Part shown: positions 17,883 to 25,240 of the stretch, in pieces
How the letters are laid out: each line of letters opens with the position of its first letter
Numbering within the stretch: position 1 is the stretch's first letter
NCBI RefSeq assembly: GCF_000718515.1
Contig: NZ_JNZS01000005.1
Span: forward strand, 62,001 to 126,000
DNA length: 64,000 bases
Reading direction: 5' to 3'
DNA from: Micromonospora parva
Lineage (GTDB): Bacteria > Actinomycetota > Actinomycetes > Mycobacteriales > Micromonosporaceae
Position numbers and translations under genes: made by a program
Notes under the pieces: model-generated
Database searches by the model: none
The model's input: the letters and a program-made list of their open reading frames with translations, nothing else
Told to the model about the DNA's origin: nothing

Positions 17883-19217
17883 CTAGCCGACAATTGGTTG
17901 CTCCTGTGGATAGCGGTAGAGCCGGCGTCGGGTGTTCAGGGCGATCGCCGACCCCAGGGTGAGCGTCCCGACCCGGCCGATGAACATCAGCACTGTCAGC
18001 ACCAGTTGGCCACCGGCCGGCAGGTCGGCCGCCAGGCCGGTGGTCAGGCCGGTGGTGCTGAACGCGCTGGTGACCTCGAACAGGGCCGAGACGAAGCGGA
18101 CGCCCTCGGTGAGCAGCAGCAACAGCATGGTTCCGGCCGTCACCAATGCGACACTGAGCAGCGCCACCGTGACCGCCTGCCGTTGGCTCGCGGTGGCCCC
18201 CCGCCGGTGCCCGATCGTCACGTCGGGCTCCCCCCGCAGTTCCGCCCAGATGGTGAACGCCAGCAGGAAGAACGTGGAGACCTTGATGCCTCCGGCCGTG
18301 CTGGCGCTGCCGCCGCCGATGAACATCAACACGATCAGCAGGGGATAGGTCTCCTCCTGGAGGGCGGCGATGTCCAGGACGCTGAAGCCGCCGGTGCGGC
18401 TCAGCGCGATCTGGGTGAACGACGCCAGGACCTTGCCGGCCGCGTCGTACTGGCCGATCGTGTCCGTGTTGGTCCACTCGGCGGCGAGCAGGCCCGCGAA
18501 GCCGACCAGCAGCAGCACCACGCTGCCCCAGATGGTCAACTTCGTCGCCACCGCCCAGCGCGTCGGCTGCCGCCACTCGCGGACCGCCTCGAACAGCGCG
18601 GGAAACCCGAGACCGCCGATGATCGCGCCGAGCGCCAGGGGTAGCGACACCCATGGGTCACGGCTGAAGGCCAGCAGGCCGTCGGTGTAGAGCGCGAAGC
18701 CACCGTTGTTGAACGCCTGCACGGCGTGGAAGACACCTGACCAGAGGGCCTGCCCGAACGAGTAGTCGTAGGCCAGCCAGAGCCGACCGGTGACCAGCAC
18801 TGTCATCACCGCCTCGCAGGCGAAGACGGTCAGCGCGATCCGGCGGAGCAACCGGCCCACCTCGGCGATGCCGAACTCCGCCGTCTCGGCCTGCACCAGC
18901 AACCGGTTGCGCAGCCCGAGTTGACGGGAGACCACCAGGATGACCAGCGCCGCGACGGTGAGGATGCCGAGGCCGCCGAGCTGGGTGAGCAGGGTGATCA
19001 CCACCAGGCCCCAGCCGGACCAGTAGTTCGGCGTGTCAGTGATCGCCATGCCGGTGACCGACACGGCCGAGGTGGCGGTGAAGAGCGCGGTGACCACTGG
19101 CGCGTGCTGGTGCTCGACTGTTGCCCAGCGGGCCATGAGCAACCCGGTCCCGAACAGGATCGGCACCAGGAACGCGAACGGCACCAGCCGCACGGGATTG
19201 CGGAGAAACCGGCGCAC
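17883..19217 (-). CDS. TrkH/KtrB-type potassium uptake membrane subunit
   Basis: Encodes about 444 residues from GTG 19217 (AGGAAG lies 8 nt upstream). Multiple hydrophobic segments with the repeated pore-loop signatures of the Trk/Ktr/HKT superfamily are visible: TATSAVSVTGM, AFNNGGFAL, SRTGGFSV and TSAFSTTGLTTG, each with the selectivity-filter glycine. It transports K+ (or Na+-coupled K+) across the plasma membrane and is first in the two-gene operon with the TrkA-type regulator. The protein is shorter than E. coli TrkH and closer in length to KtrB. Confidence 0.92.
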   Translation of the reverse strand: MRRFLRNPVRLVPFAFLVPILFGTGLLMARWATVEHQHAPVVTALFTATSAVSVTGMAITDTPNYWSGWGLVVITLLTQLGGLGILTVAALVILVVSRQLGLRNRLLVQAETAEFGIAEVGRLLRRIALTVFACEAVMTVLVTGRLWLAYDYSFGQALWSGVFHAVQAFNNGGFALYTDGLLAFSRDPWVSLPLALGAIIGGLGFPALFEAVREWRQPTRWAVATKLTIWGSVVLLLVGFAGLLAAEWTNTDTIGQYDAAGKVLASFTQIALSRTGGFSVLDIAALQEETYPLLIVLMFIGGGSASTAGGIKVSTFFLLAFTIWAELRGEPDVTIGHRRGATASQRQAVTVALLSVALVTAGTMLLLLLTEGVRFVSALFEVTSAFSTTGLTTGLAADLPAGGQLVLTVLMFIGRVGTLTLGSAIALNTRRRLYRYPQEQPIVG

Positions 19218-19557
19218 CAGACAATCTTCCTGTCCGCCCACGTCTCTGGAGCGGGAACGGACATTCCGGAGATTCACCTGCCCCCGCCGACGCCGCCCGC
19301 CCGGCACGAACCACGACGGGCCCGGCGGCGGCCGAATGGGGCGAATGGCGCGGGGCGACACACGGTTCGGGTGGTCCGTGGAGGTTCGGGCCATCGAGGA
19401 CGTGGGCTCCCGGCTGGTAGTGCAGGCCGTTGTAACCCTTGGCCACCTCATTCCTGTTACTTGTGTGTTTCCGCCACATAGCTCGTGGGTGACGTCACTT
19501 CTAGCGTGGGCCGTCACAAAGAAGTTCTCTCCCTCCGAGTCCTCATGTGGAGTCGCA
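19218..19557. promoter_or_regulatory. Divergent intergenic region with GTGACGTCAC palindrome
   Basis: This 340-bp spacer separates the leftward Trk operon from the rightward ABC operon and has no plausible gene. From about 19430 it becomes less GC-rich. A perfect 10-bp palindrome GTGACGTCAC is at 19489-19498, with a further CGTCAC half-site near 19512, about 45-70 bp before the ABC start codon. A TAGCGT that could be a -10 box lies at 19502-19507. An operator role for the palindrome is inferred from position only. Confidence 0.4.
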
Positions 19558-20757
19558 ATGACGGTCCGGACGACGCGGCGGGTGTTCCTCTCCGCCGCCA
19601 CGATGATGGCCGCGGCGTTGGCCGCCACGGCCTGTGGCAGCCCGCAGGACACCGCCACCGGCGGCGGCGACAGTGCCGCGCCGGTCAAGGTCGGCCTGGT
19701 GTACTCCCAGTCGGGAGCCCTGGCCAGCTACGGAAAGCAGTACATCGAGGGGTTCAAGGCGGGGCTGGACTTCGCCACCGAGGGCACCGGCAAGGTCGGT
19801 GACCGGAAGATCGAGGTGACCGAGGTCGACGACGCGGGAGACCCCGCCAAGGCGGTCTCCGCGGCAAAGGACCTGATCGGTAAGGGCACGAAGATCATCG
19901 CCGGTTCCACCGCCTCCGGCGTGGCGCTCCAGGTCGCGCCGATCGCGGCGCAGAACAAGGTTCTGTTCATCTCCGGCCCGGCCGCCACCGACGCGGTGAC
20001 CGGTGCGAACAAGTACACGTTCCGCTCCGGCCGGCAGTCCTACCAGGACGTGGTGACCGCCAAGTCGTTCATCGGCGACCCGACCGGCAAGAAGGTGGTG
20101 GTCTTCGCCCAGGACGGCGCGTTCGGCGACGCCAACGAGGCGGCCGTCAAGGCCGTCATCGGTAGCGCCGGTGCCACAGTGAGCAGCGTCCGGGCCCCGG
20201 CCAGCGCCACCGAGTTCACCCCGTTCGCCAGCCAGATCAAGGCGGCCAAGCCCGACCTGCTCTTCGTCGCCTGGGCCGGCACCACCGCCCCGGCCATGTG
20301 GCAGACCCTCGACCAGCAGGGCGTGCTCTCGTCCACCACTGTCGTCACCGGCCTGGACATCCGCGCCTCGTGGCCGACCTTCGGCGCCGCCGGCGCGAAG
20401 ATCTCCTTCCTGTCGCACTACTTCGACGGCGCCAGCGACACCGAGGCCAGCAAGGCGCTCAAGGCCAAGGTGAACACCATCGACCTGTTCCACCCGGACG
20501 GTTTCGCCGCCGCCCAGATGGTGGTCCGCGCGGCGCAGGAGGGCGGGGACGACGTCGACAAGATGGTCACCGCGCTGGAGGGCTGGAGCTTCGACGGGGT
20601 CAAGGGCAAGATGACCATCCGCGCCGCCGACCACGCTCTGCTCCAGCCGATGTTCCAGGCCAAGCTCACCGGCAGCGGCACCGACTTCACGGCGACCGCG
20701 CAGAAGAGCCTCACCGGTGACGAGTCGGCGCCGCCGGCCGTGGCGATGAAGGGCTGA
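19558..20757 (+). CDS. livK: ABC-transporter substrate-binding lipoprotein (LivK-type)
   Basis: The start is ATG 19558, just after TGGAG. The product is 399 residues. The leader TRRVFLSAATMMAA ... LAATAC has an RR pair compatible with Tat export and a lipobox with C26 as the lipidated residue. The mature part is a type I periplasmic-binding fold of the branched-chain amino-acid (HAAT) family: KVGLVYSQSGALASYGK, a DDAGDPAKAV strand, IIAGSTASGVALQVAPIA and a YTFRSGRQSYQDV region. It presents the ligand to the membrane subunits. Ligands in this family range from Leu/Ile/Val to urea and aromatic compounds, so the symbol marks family rather than substrate. It is the first gene of five. Confidence 0.9.
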   Translation: MTVRTTRRVFLSAATMMAAALAATACGSPQDTATGGGDSAAPVKVGLVYSQSGALASYGKQYIEGFKAGLDFATEGTGKVGDRKIEVTEVDDAGDPAKAVSAAKDLIGKGTKIIAGSTASGVALQVAPIAAQNKVLFISGPAATDAVTGANKYTFRSGRQSYQDVVTAKSFIGDPTGKKVVVFAQDGAFGDANEAAVKAVIGSAGATVSSVRAPASATEFTPFASQIKAAKPDLLFVAWAGTTAPAMWQTLDQQGVLSSTTVVTGLDIRASWPTFGAAGAKISFLSHYFDGASDTEASKALKAKVNTIDLFHPDGFAAAQMVVRAAQEGGDDVDKMVTALEGWSFDGVKGKMTIRAADHALLQPMFQAKLTGSGTDFTATAQKSLTGDESAPPAVAMKG

Positions 20758-20760
20758 TCC

Positions 20761-21504
20761 ATGCTCGCCACCCGTGGTCTGACCTGGCGGATCGGTGAGG
20801 TCGCCATCGTCGACAGCGTCTACCTCGACCTCGCGCCCGGGGAGTTCCTGGGCGTGATCGGGCCGAACGGCGCCGGCAAAACCTCACTGTTCAACCTGAT
20901 CACCGGCCTGCGTCGGGCCACGGAGGGCCGGGTCACCCTGGACGGGCAGGACATCGGCGCGCTCGCGCCGCACCGGCGGGCCCGCCTCGGCCTGGGTCGT
21001 ACCTTCCAGGCGTCCTCGGTCTTCGGCTCGCTGAGCGTGCGGGAGAACGTCCGGCTCGCCGTGCAGGCGCACCGCGGGGGTTCGATGGCACTGTGGCGGC
21101 GGGCGGCGGCCGACCGGGAGGTCGCCGCCGCCGCCGACGCGGCGCTCGACCGGGTCGGCCTCGCCCACCGGGGTACGGCCCTCGCCGGCACCCTGGCCCA
21201 TGGTGAGAAGCGCAAGTTGGAGATCGCCCTGCTGCTCGCCGGTGAACCGCGGGTGATGCTGCTGGACGAGCCGATGGCCGGGGTCAGCGCCGAGGACGTG
21301 CCCGAACTGGTCGCCGTCATCAAGTCGTTGACCGGCGACGGCGGCCGGGCGGTGCTGATGGTCGAGCACCACATGGACGTCATCCTGGAGTTGGCCGACC
21401 GCATCGCCGTCATGCACCACGGCGCGCTGCTGGCCTGCGACACCCCGGAGACGGTGATGGCCAACCCCACTGTGCAAGAGGCCTACCTGGGGGAGTCGCT
21501 CTAA
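20761..21504 (+). CDS. livG: ABC-transporter ATP-binding protein (LivG-type)
   Basis: A 247-residue ABC ATPase starting 3 bp after the previous stop. Walker A is GPNGAGKTS; the signature region reads [16 protein letters not shown], where LAHGE replaces LSGGQ as is typical of LivG; Walker B is [10 protein letters not shown]; the H-switch lies in VEHHMDV. It powers the importer together with the LivF-type ATPase encoded next. It is cytosolic and docks to the permease pair. Confidence 0.93.
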   Translation: MLATRGLTWRIGEVAIVDSVYLDLAPGEFLGVIGPNGAGKTSLFNLITGLRRATEGRVTLDGQDIGALAPHRRARLGLGRTFQASSVFGSLSVRENVRLAVQAHRGGSMALWRRAAADREVAAAADAALDRVGLAHRGTALAGTLAHGEKRKLEIALLLAGEPRVMLLDEPMAGVSAEDVPELVAVIKSLTGDGGRAVLMVEHHMDVILELADRIAVMHHGALLACDTPETVMANPTVQEAYLGESL

Positions 21505-22283
21505 TGGAACCCGTTCTCAGTGTGGAGGACCTGTCGGTCCGGATCTCCGGGCTGCACATCCTCCAGGGGGTGTCCTTCACTGTCGCCCCGACCGGCGTGA
21601 CCGTCCTGCTCGGCCGCAACGGCGTCGGCAAGACCACCACTCTGCGCGCGATCGTCGGCCTCACCCCACCCACCGGGGAGGTGCGCGGCACCATCCGGAT
21701 GGGTGCGCAGAGCCTGCTGGCCCGGCCCACGCACCGGCTGGTCCGCGGTGGGCTCGGCTACGTGCCCGAGGACCGCTGCGTGTTCGCCGGCCTCACCGTC
21801 GCCGAGAACCTGCGGCTCGCCGAGCGGCGCGGCACCACCCCGGCGTACGACAAGGTTTTCGCGCTCTTCCCGGAGCTGGACCGGCGCGGACGGCAACGGG
21901 CCGGTTCGCTCTCCGGAGGGCAGCAGCAGATGCTCGCCATCGGCCGGGTGCTGCTCAACGACAACCGGCTGCTGCTCGTCGACGAGCCGACCAAGGGGTT
22001 GGCCCCGAAGGTGGTGACCGAGGTGGCCGAGGTGTTGGAACGGGTCGCTGAGTCGGTGCCGGTGCTGCTCGTCGAGCAGAACCTGGCAGTGGTCCGTCGA
22101 CTGGCCCGCGACGCGGTGGTGTTGGCCGCCGGAAAGGTCGCCTGGACCGGCGACGCCCACGAGCTGCTGTTGGAGACCGCGTTGACGAAGTCGTTGCTCG
22201 GTGTCGGCTCGGCGGAGGTGTCCACGCCGAGCGCGAGGAGTGAGCTTGCGAGCCCCGCAGTCGCGAGGAAGGACCAGCTCTGA
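21504..22283 (+). CDS. livF: ABC-transporter ATP-binding protein (LivF-type)
   Basis: Encodes 259 residues; the ATG shares one base with the previous stop (TAATG). The order is Walker A GRNGVGKTT, Q-loop, LSGGQQQMLAIGR signature, Walker B LLLVDEPTKGLAP and an H-switch (VEQN region), as in LivF. The C-terminal tail of about 25 residues (STPSARSELASPAVARKDQL) is low-complexity and extends beyond the usual family end. It is the partner ATPase of the LivG-type subunit. Confidence 0.93.
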   Translation: MEPVLSVEDLSVRISGLHILQGVSFTVAPTGVTVLLGRNGVGKTTTLRAIVGLTPPTGEVRGTIRMGAQSLLARPTHRLVRGGLGYVPEDRCVFAGLTVAENLRLAERRGTTPAYDKVFALFPELDRRGRQRAGSLSGGQQQMLAIGRVLLNDNRLLLVDEPTKGLAPKVVTEVAEVLERVAESVPVLLVEQNLAVVRRLARDAVVLAAGKVAWTGDAHELLLETALTKSLLGVGSAEVSTPSARSELASPAVARKDQL

Positions 22284-23173
22284 TGGGGACCGTGATCCTG
22301 TTGACGTTGACCGGGCTGGGCCTGGCGGCGCTGTACTTCCTGGTCGCCTCCGGTCTGTCCCTGGTCTTCGGCCTGGCCGACGTGTTGAACTTCGCGCACG
22401 GGCTGTTCCTCGGTGTGGGCGCGTACGGCACCTGGTGGGCGGCGGGCAACCTGCCGGGCGCCGGCCCGGACGGGTTCGGCTTCGTGTTCGCTGTCGCCTT
22501 CGGGGTGGCCGCCGGCACGCTGGTGGCGATCCTGGTCGAGCTGGTGCTGATCCGCCCGTTGTACTCCCGCACCATCGAGCAGGTGCTGGTCACCGTCGGC
22601 CTGTCCCTGGCCGGGGTGGCGTTGTTGCAGGCCACCTGGGGTGCCGACGCCCGGCCGTTCCCACGTCCGGACTGGACCCGGCAGGTGACCGGGATCCTCG
22701 GCGCGCAGGTGCCCAACGGTGGCCTGCTGCTGATCATCGCGGCGGTGCTGGTGCTCGGTGCGATCCTGGCGTTCCTGCGCTGGACCCGGTACGGCCTGGT
22801 GATCAGGGCCGGGGTGGAGAACCGGGAGATGGTCACCGCGCTGGGCATCGACGTCCGCAAGGCGTTCACGCTGGTCTTCGCGATCGGTGGGGCGGCGGCG
22901 GCGCTCGCCGGCGCGCTCGGCGGGGTCTACTTCGGCACCGTGTCGCCCGGGCAGGGCGGCTCACTGCTGATCTTCGCGTTCATCGTGGTGGTGATCGGCG
23001 GGATGGGCTCGGTGGTCGGCTCCGCGTACGCGTCGGTCGTGGTCGGGCTGGTGCAGCAGTTCGTCAACTACTACGGCACGTCCGGGCTGGGCGACATCTG
23101 CGTGGTCGGGCTGCTGGCCGTCGTGCTGCTGCTCCGCCCACAGGGCATCGCCGGAAAGGTGGCAACGGCATGA
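22283..23173 (+). CDS. livH: ABC-transporter permease (LivH-type)
   Basis: A 296-residue permease whose ATG overlaps the previous stop by one base (TGATG). About eight transmembrane helices carry the LivH landmarks: NFAHGLFLGVGAY near the N-terminus and the cytoplasmic GVENREMVTALGIDVRKAF coupling loop (EAA-like) that contacts the ATPases. It forms half of the translocation pathway with the LivM-type permease. Confidence 0.92.
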   Translation: MGTVILLTLTGLGLAALYFLVASGLSLVFGLADVLNFAHGLFLGVGAYGTWWAAGNLPGAGPDGFGFVFAVAFGVAAGTLVAILVELVLIRPLYSRTIEQVLVTVGLSLAGVALLQATWGADARPFPRPDWTRQVTGILGAQVPNGGLLLIIAAVLVLGAILAFLRWTRYGLVIRAGVENREMVTALGIDVRKAFTLVFAIGGAAAALAGALGGVYFGTVSPGQGGSLLIFAFIVVVIGGMGSVVGSAYASVVVGLVQQFVNYYGTSGLGDICVVGLLAVVLLLRPQGIAGKVATA

Positions 23174-24279
23174 CGGTGATCGACGCGCCTCGGGCGCAGG
23201 TGCCCGACGAACTGAGTCCGCAGCGGGGGCGGTGGCACCGGGTCCGGCCGTTCCTGCCGCTGGTAGCGCTGGTGGTGCTGGCCATCCTGCCGTACTCCAC
23301 GATCTCCCTGCCCGGGATCTTCGAGGGGCCGGTCAACTCGCCGGGCACCCTGCAACTGCTCGCCATCTGCCTGATCTTCGGCGGGTTGGCGGCCGGGTAC
23401 GACCTGCTCTTCGGCCGTACCGGGATGCTCTCCTTCGGGCACGCGCTCTACTTCGCGGCCGGCGTCTACGGCACCGACATTCTCGTCACCCGGGCCGGTC
23501 TGCCGCTGTGGCAGGCGGCGTTGCTGACGATCACCGGCGGCACCATCCTCGCCGCGCTGCTCGGCGCGGTGGCGCTGCGGACCGTGGGCATCGCGTTCGC
23601 CATGGTCACCCTCGCGTTCGCCCAGGTCGGGGCCATCCTGGTGGCCCGCGACTTCGGTGGGCTGACCGGCGGCGAGGAGGGCCTGCCGCTGGACGTGTCC
23701 GGGTTGCCCGCCGGGCTGGTGGGGGTGACCAACACGGTCAATCTGTACTGGCTGGCACTGGCGTACCTGACGCTTGTGGTCTTCGTGGTGCACCGGGTGA
23801 GCGGGTCGCCGACCGGGCGGGTGCTCGCCGGGCTGCGCGACGACGAGCGGCGGATCGGTGTGCTCGGGCTGGACCCGTACCGCTACAAGCTGGTGGCGTT
23901 CACCCTGGCCGGCGGCTTGGCGTCGGCGGGCGGGGTGGTCTACGTCCTGATCGTCGGCGGCGCGTCGCCGCACATCACGTCGTCCGAGCTGACCCTGTCG
24001 CTGCTGGTGATGGTGGTGCTCGGCGGGCCGGGCACCCGGTGGGGGCCGGTGCTCGGCGGTGTCCTGTACATGTACCTGGACCACCGTCTCACCGCGTTCG
24101 GCACCAGCGACGCGGTGGACAACCTGCCGGCCGTTCTCAGCCGTCCGTTGAGTCAGCCGCTCTTCGTCCTGGGCACGGTCTTCATCCTGGCCGTCTACTT
24201 CTTCCCCGGCGGCATAACCAGCCTGGCCCCCCGCCTGTCCCACCTCACCCGCTCCCTCCGCCCCCGCTCCCCCCGCTAA
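23170..24279 (+). CDS. livM: ABC-transporter permease (LivM-type)
   Basis: Encodes 369 residues from ATG 23170, which overlaps the livH stop (ATGA). About ten transmembrane helices, with the LivM signatures GRTGMLSFGHALYFAAGVYG and the coupling loop RDDERRIGVLGLDPYRYKL. The C-terminus is short and basic (RSLRPRSPR). It is the last gene of the importer operon; an 18-bp-armed inverted repeat begins 12 bp after its stop and may serve as the operon terminator. Confidence 0.92.
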   Translation: MTVIDAPRAQVPDELSPQRGRWHRVRPFLPLVALVVLAILPYSTISLPGIFEGPVNSPGTLQLLAICLIFGGLAAGYDLLFGRTGMLSFGHALYFAAGVYGTDILVTRAGLPLWQAALLTITGGTILAALLGAVALRTVGIAFAMVTLAFAQVGAILVARDFGGLTGGEEGLPLDVSGLPAGLVGVTNTVNLYWLALAYLTLVVFVVHRVSGSPTGRVLAGLRDDERRIGVLGLDPYRYKLVAFTLAGGLASAGGVVYVLIVGGASPHITSSELTLSLLVMVVLGGPGTRWGPVLGGVLYMYLDHRLTAFGTSDAVDNLPAVLSRPLSQPLFVLGTVFILAVYFFPGGITSLAPRLSHLTRSLRPRSPR

Positions 24280-24291
24280 CCCCACCTCCTG

Positions 24292-24358
24292 CTCGTCGAT
24301 CATGAAGTTGTGGCCATGACACGCCGTGGCGGATGGCGATAACTTCATGATCGACGAG
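24292..24358. repeat. 18-bp-armed interrupted palindrome (element A)
   Basis: CTCGTCGATCATGAAGTT (24292-24309) and its exact reverse complement (24341-24358) flank a 31-nt spacer. It sits between livM and the SDR gene. The arm core TCGATCATGRAGTT recurs at 49433-49446, where it is again part of an inverted repeat. It can fold as a hairpin, but the loop is long for an intrinsic terminator. It may be a dispersed palindromic repeat that is also used as a terminator. Confidence 0.8.
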
Positions 24359-24384
24359 GTGCTGCGGATGGGGAGGTAGGGGAG

Positions 24385-25131
24385 ATGGACTCGCGGGTTG
24401 CGGTTGTCAGCGGGGGCGGGACCGGGATCGGGGCGGCGGTGGCGGGGGCGCTCGCCCGGGATGGGTACGACGTGCTGATCGTCGGGCGGCGGGCCGACGT
24501 GTTGGCGGATGCCGCTGCGCGGATCGCCGCCGAATGCGGTCGGCCGGACGCCGTCACCGCCGTGACCGCGGACCTGACCGACCCGGAGCAGCTGGACCGG
24601 GTCCTGGCGGCGGTCGACGGTCGGCCGGTCGACGTGGTGGTCAACAACGCTGGCGGCTACCTGAGCGGGGACACCGACACGCTGGCCGGGACGGCCGCGT
24701 ACTGGCGGGCCAACCTGGACGCCAACGTGCTCACCGCGGTGCTGCTGACCGAGGCGCTGCGCCCGGCTCTGCGTCGACCCGGCGGGCGGGTGATCCTCAT
24801 CAGCTCGATCTCCGCGCAGCGGGGCGGCGGTGGGCCGTACTCGGCGGCGAAGGCGGCCCTGCACGGCTGGGCGTACGACCTGGCGGCGCAGCTCGGTCCG
24901 GAGCAGATCACCGTCAACGTGGTCAGCCCCGGCTACGTCGCCGAGACCGAGTTCTTCGGTGACCGGATGACCGCCGAGGGGCACGCGAAGCGGGTGGCGG
25001 CGACCCTGGTCGGGCGGGCCGGGCTGCCGGACGACATCGCCGAAGCGGTCCGCTATCTCGCCAGCCCGTCGGCCGGTTTCGTCACGGGTCAGGTCCTGGG
25101 CGTGAACGGCGGCTCGGTCCTCGGCCGCTGA
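24385..25131 (+). CDS. Short-chain dehydrogenase/reductase
   Basis: A 248-residue classical SDR: GGGTGIGAAVA (cofactor loop), VGRRADV after beta-2 (Arg favours NADPH), NNAGG, catalytic Ser in ILISSISAQ and YSAAK (Tyr-x-x-x-Lys), then the PG motif in VVSPGYV. The C-terminus (GFVTGQVLGVNGG) is typical of 3-oxoacyl-ACP-reductase-like members. The substrate is unknown. The gene stands alone between two palindromic elements. Confidence 0.9.
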   Translation: MDSRVAVVSGGGTGIGAAVAGALARDGYDVLIVGRRADVLADAAARIAAECGRPDAVTAVTADLTDPEQLDRVLAAVDGRPVDVVVNNAGGYLSGDTDTLAGTAAYWRANLDANVLTAVLLTEALRPALRRPGGRVILISSISAQRGGGGPYSAAKAALHGWAYDLAAQLGPEQITVNVVSPGYVAETEFFGDRMTAEGHAKRVAATLVGRAGLPDDIAEAVRYLASPSAGFVTGQVLGVNGGSVLGR

Positions 25132-25142
25132 CCGGGCCCATC

Positions 25143-25209
25143 CCCTGTTGATCAAGAGAAATGCGTCAGGATCCAGCCCGGAATGACGCAAACCTCTTGA
25201 TCAACAGGG
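25143..25209. repeat. 16-bp-armed interrupted palindrome (element B)
   Basis: CCCTGTTGATCAAGAG (25143-25158) pairs perfectly with 25194-25209. Inside, after a 3x3 bubble, TGCGTCA (25162-25168) pairs with TGACGCA (25184-25190), leaving a 15-nt loop. The total is 23 paired positions. It lies between the SDR gene and the recQ-like gene, which start 12-32 bp away. It has the same architecture as element A but an unrelated arm sequence. Confidence 0.8.
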
Positions 25210-25240
25210 TGATGACGGACGGCGCTGGTAGAAATGCCGG

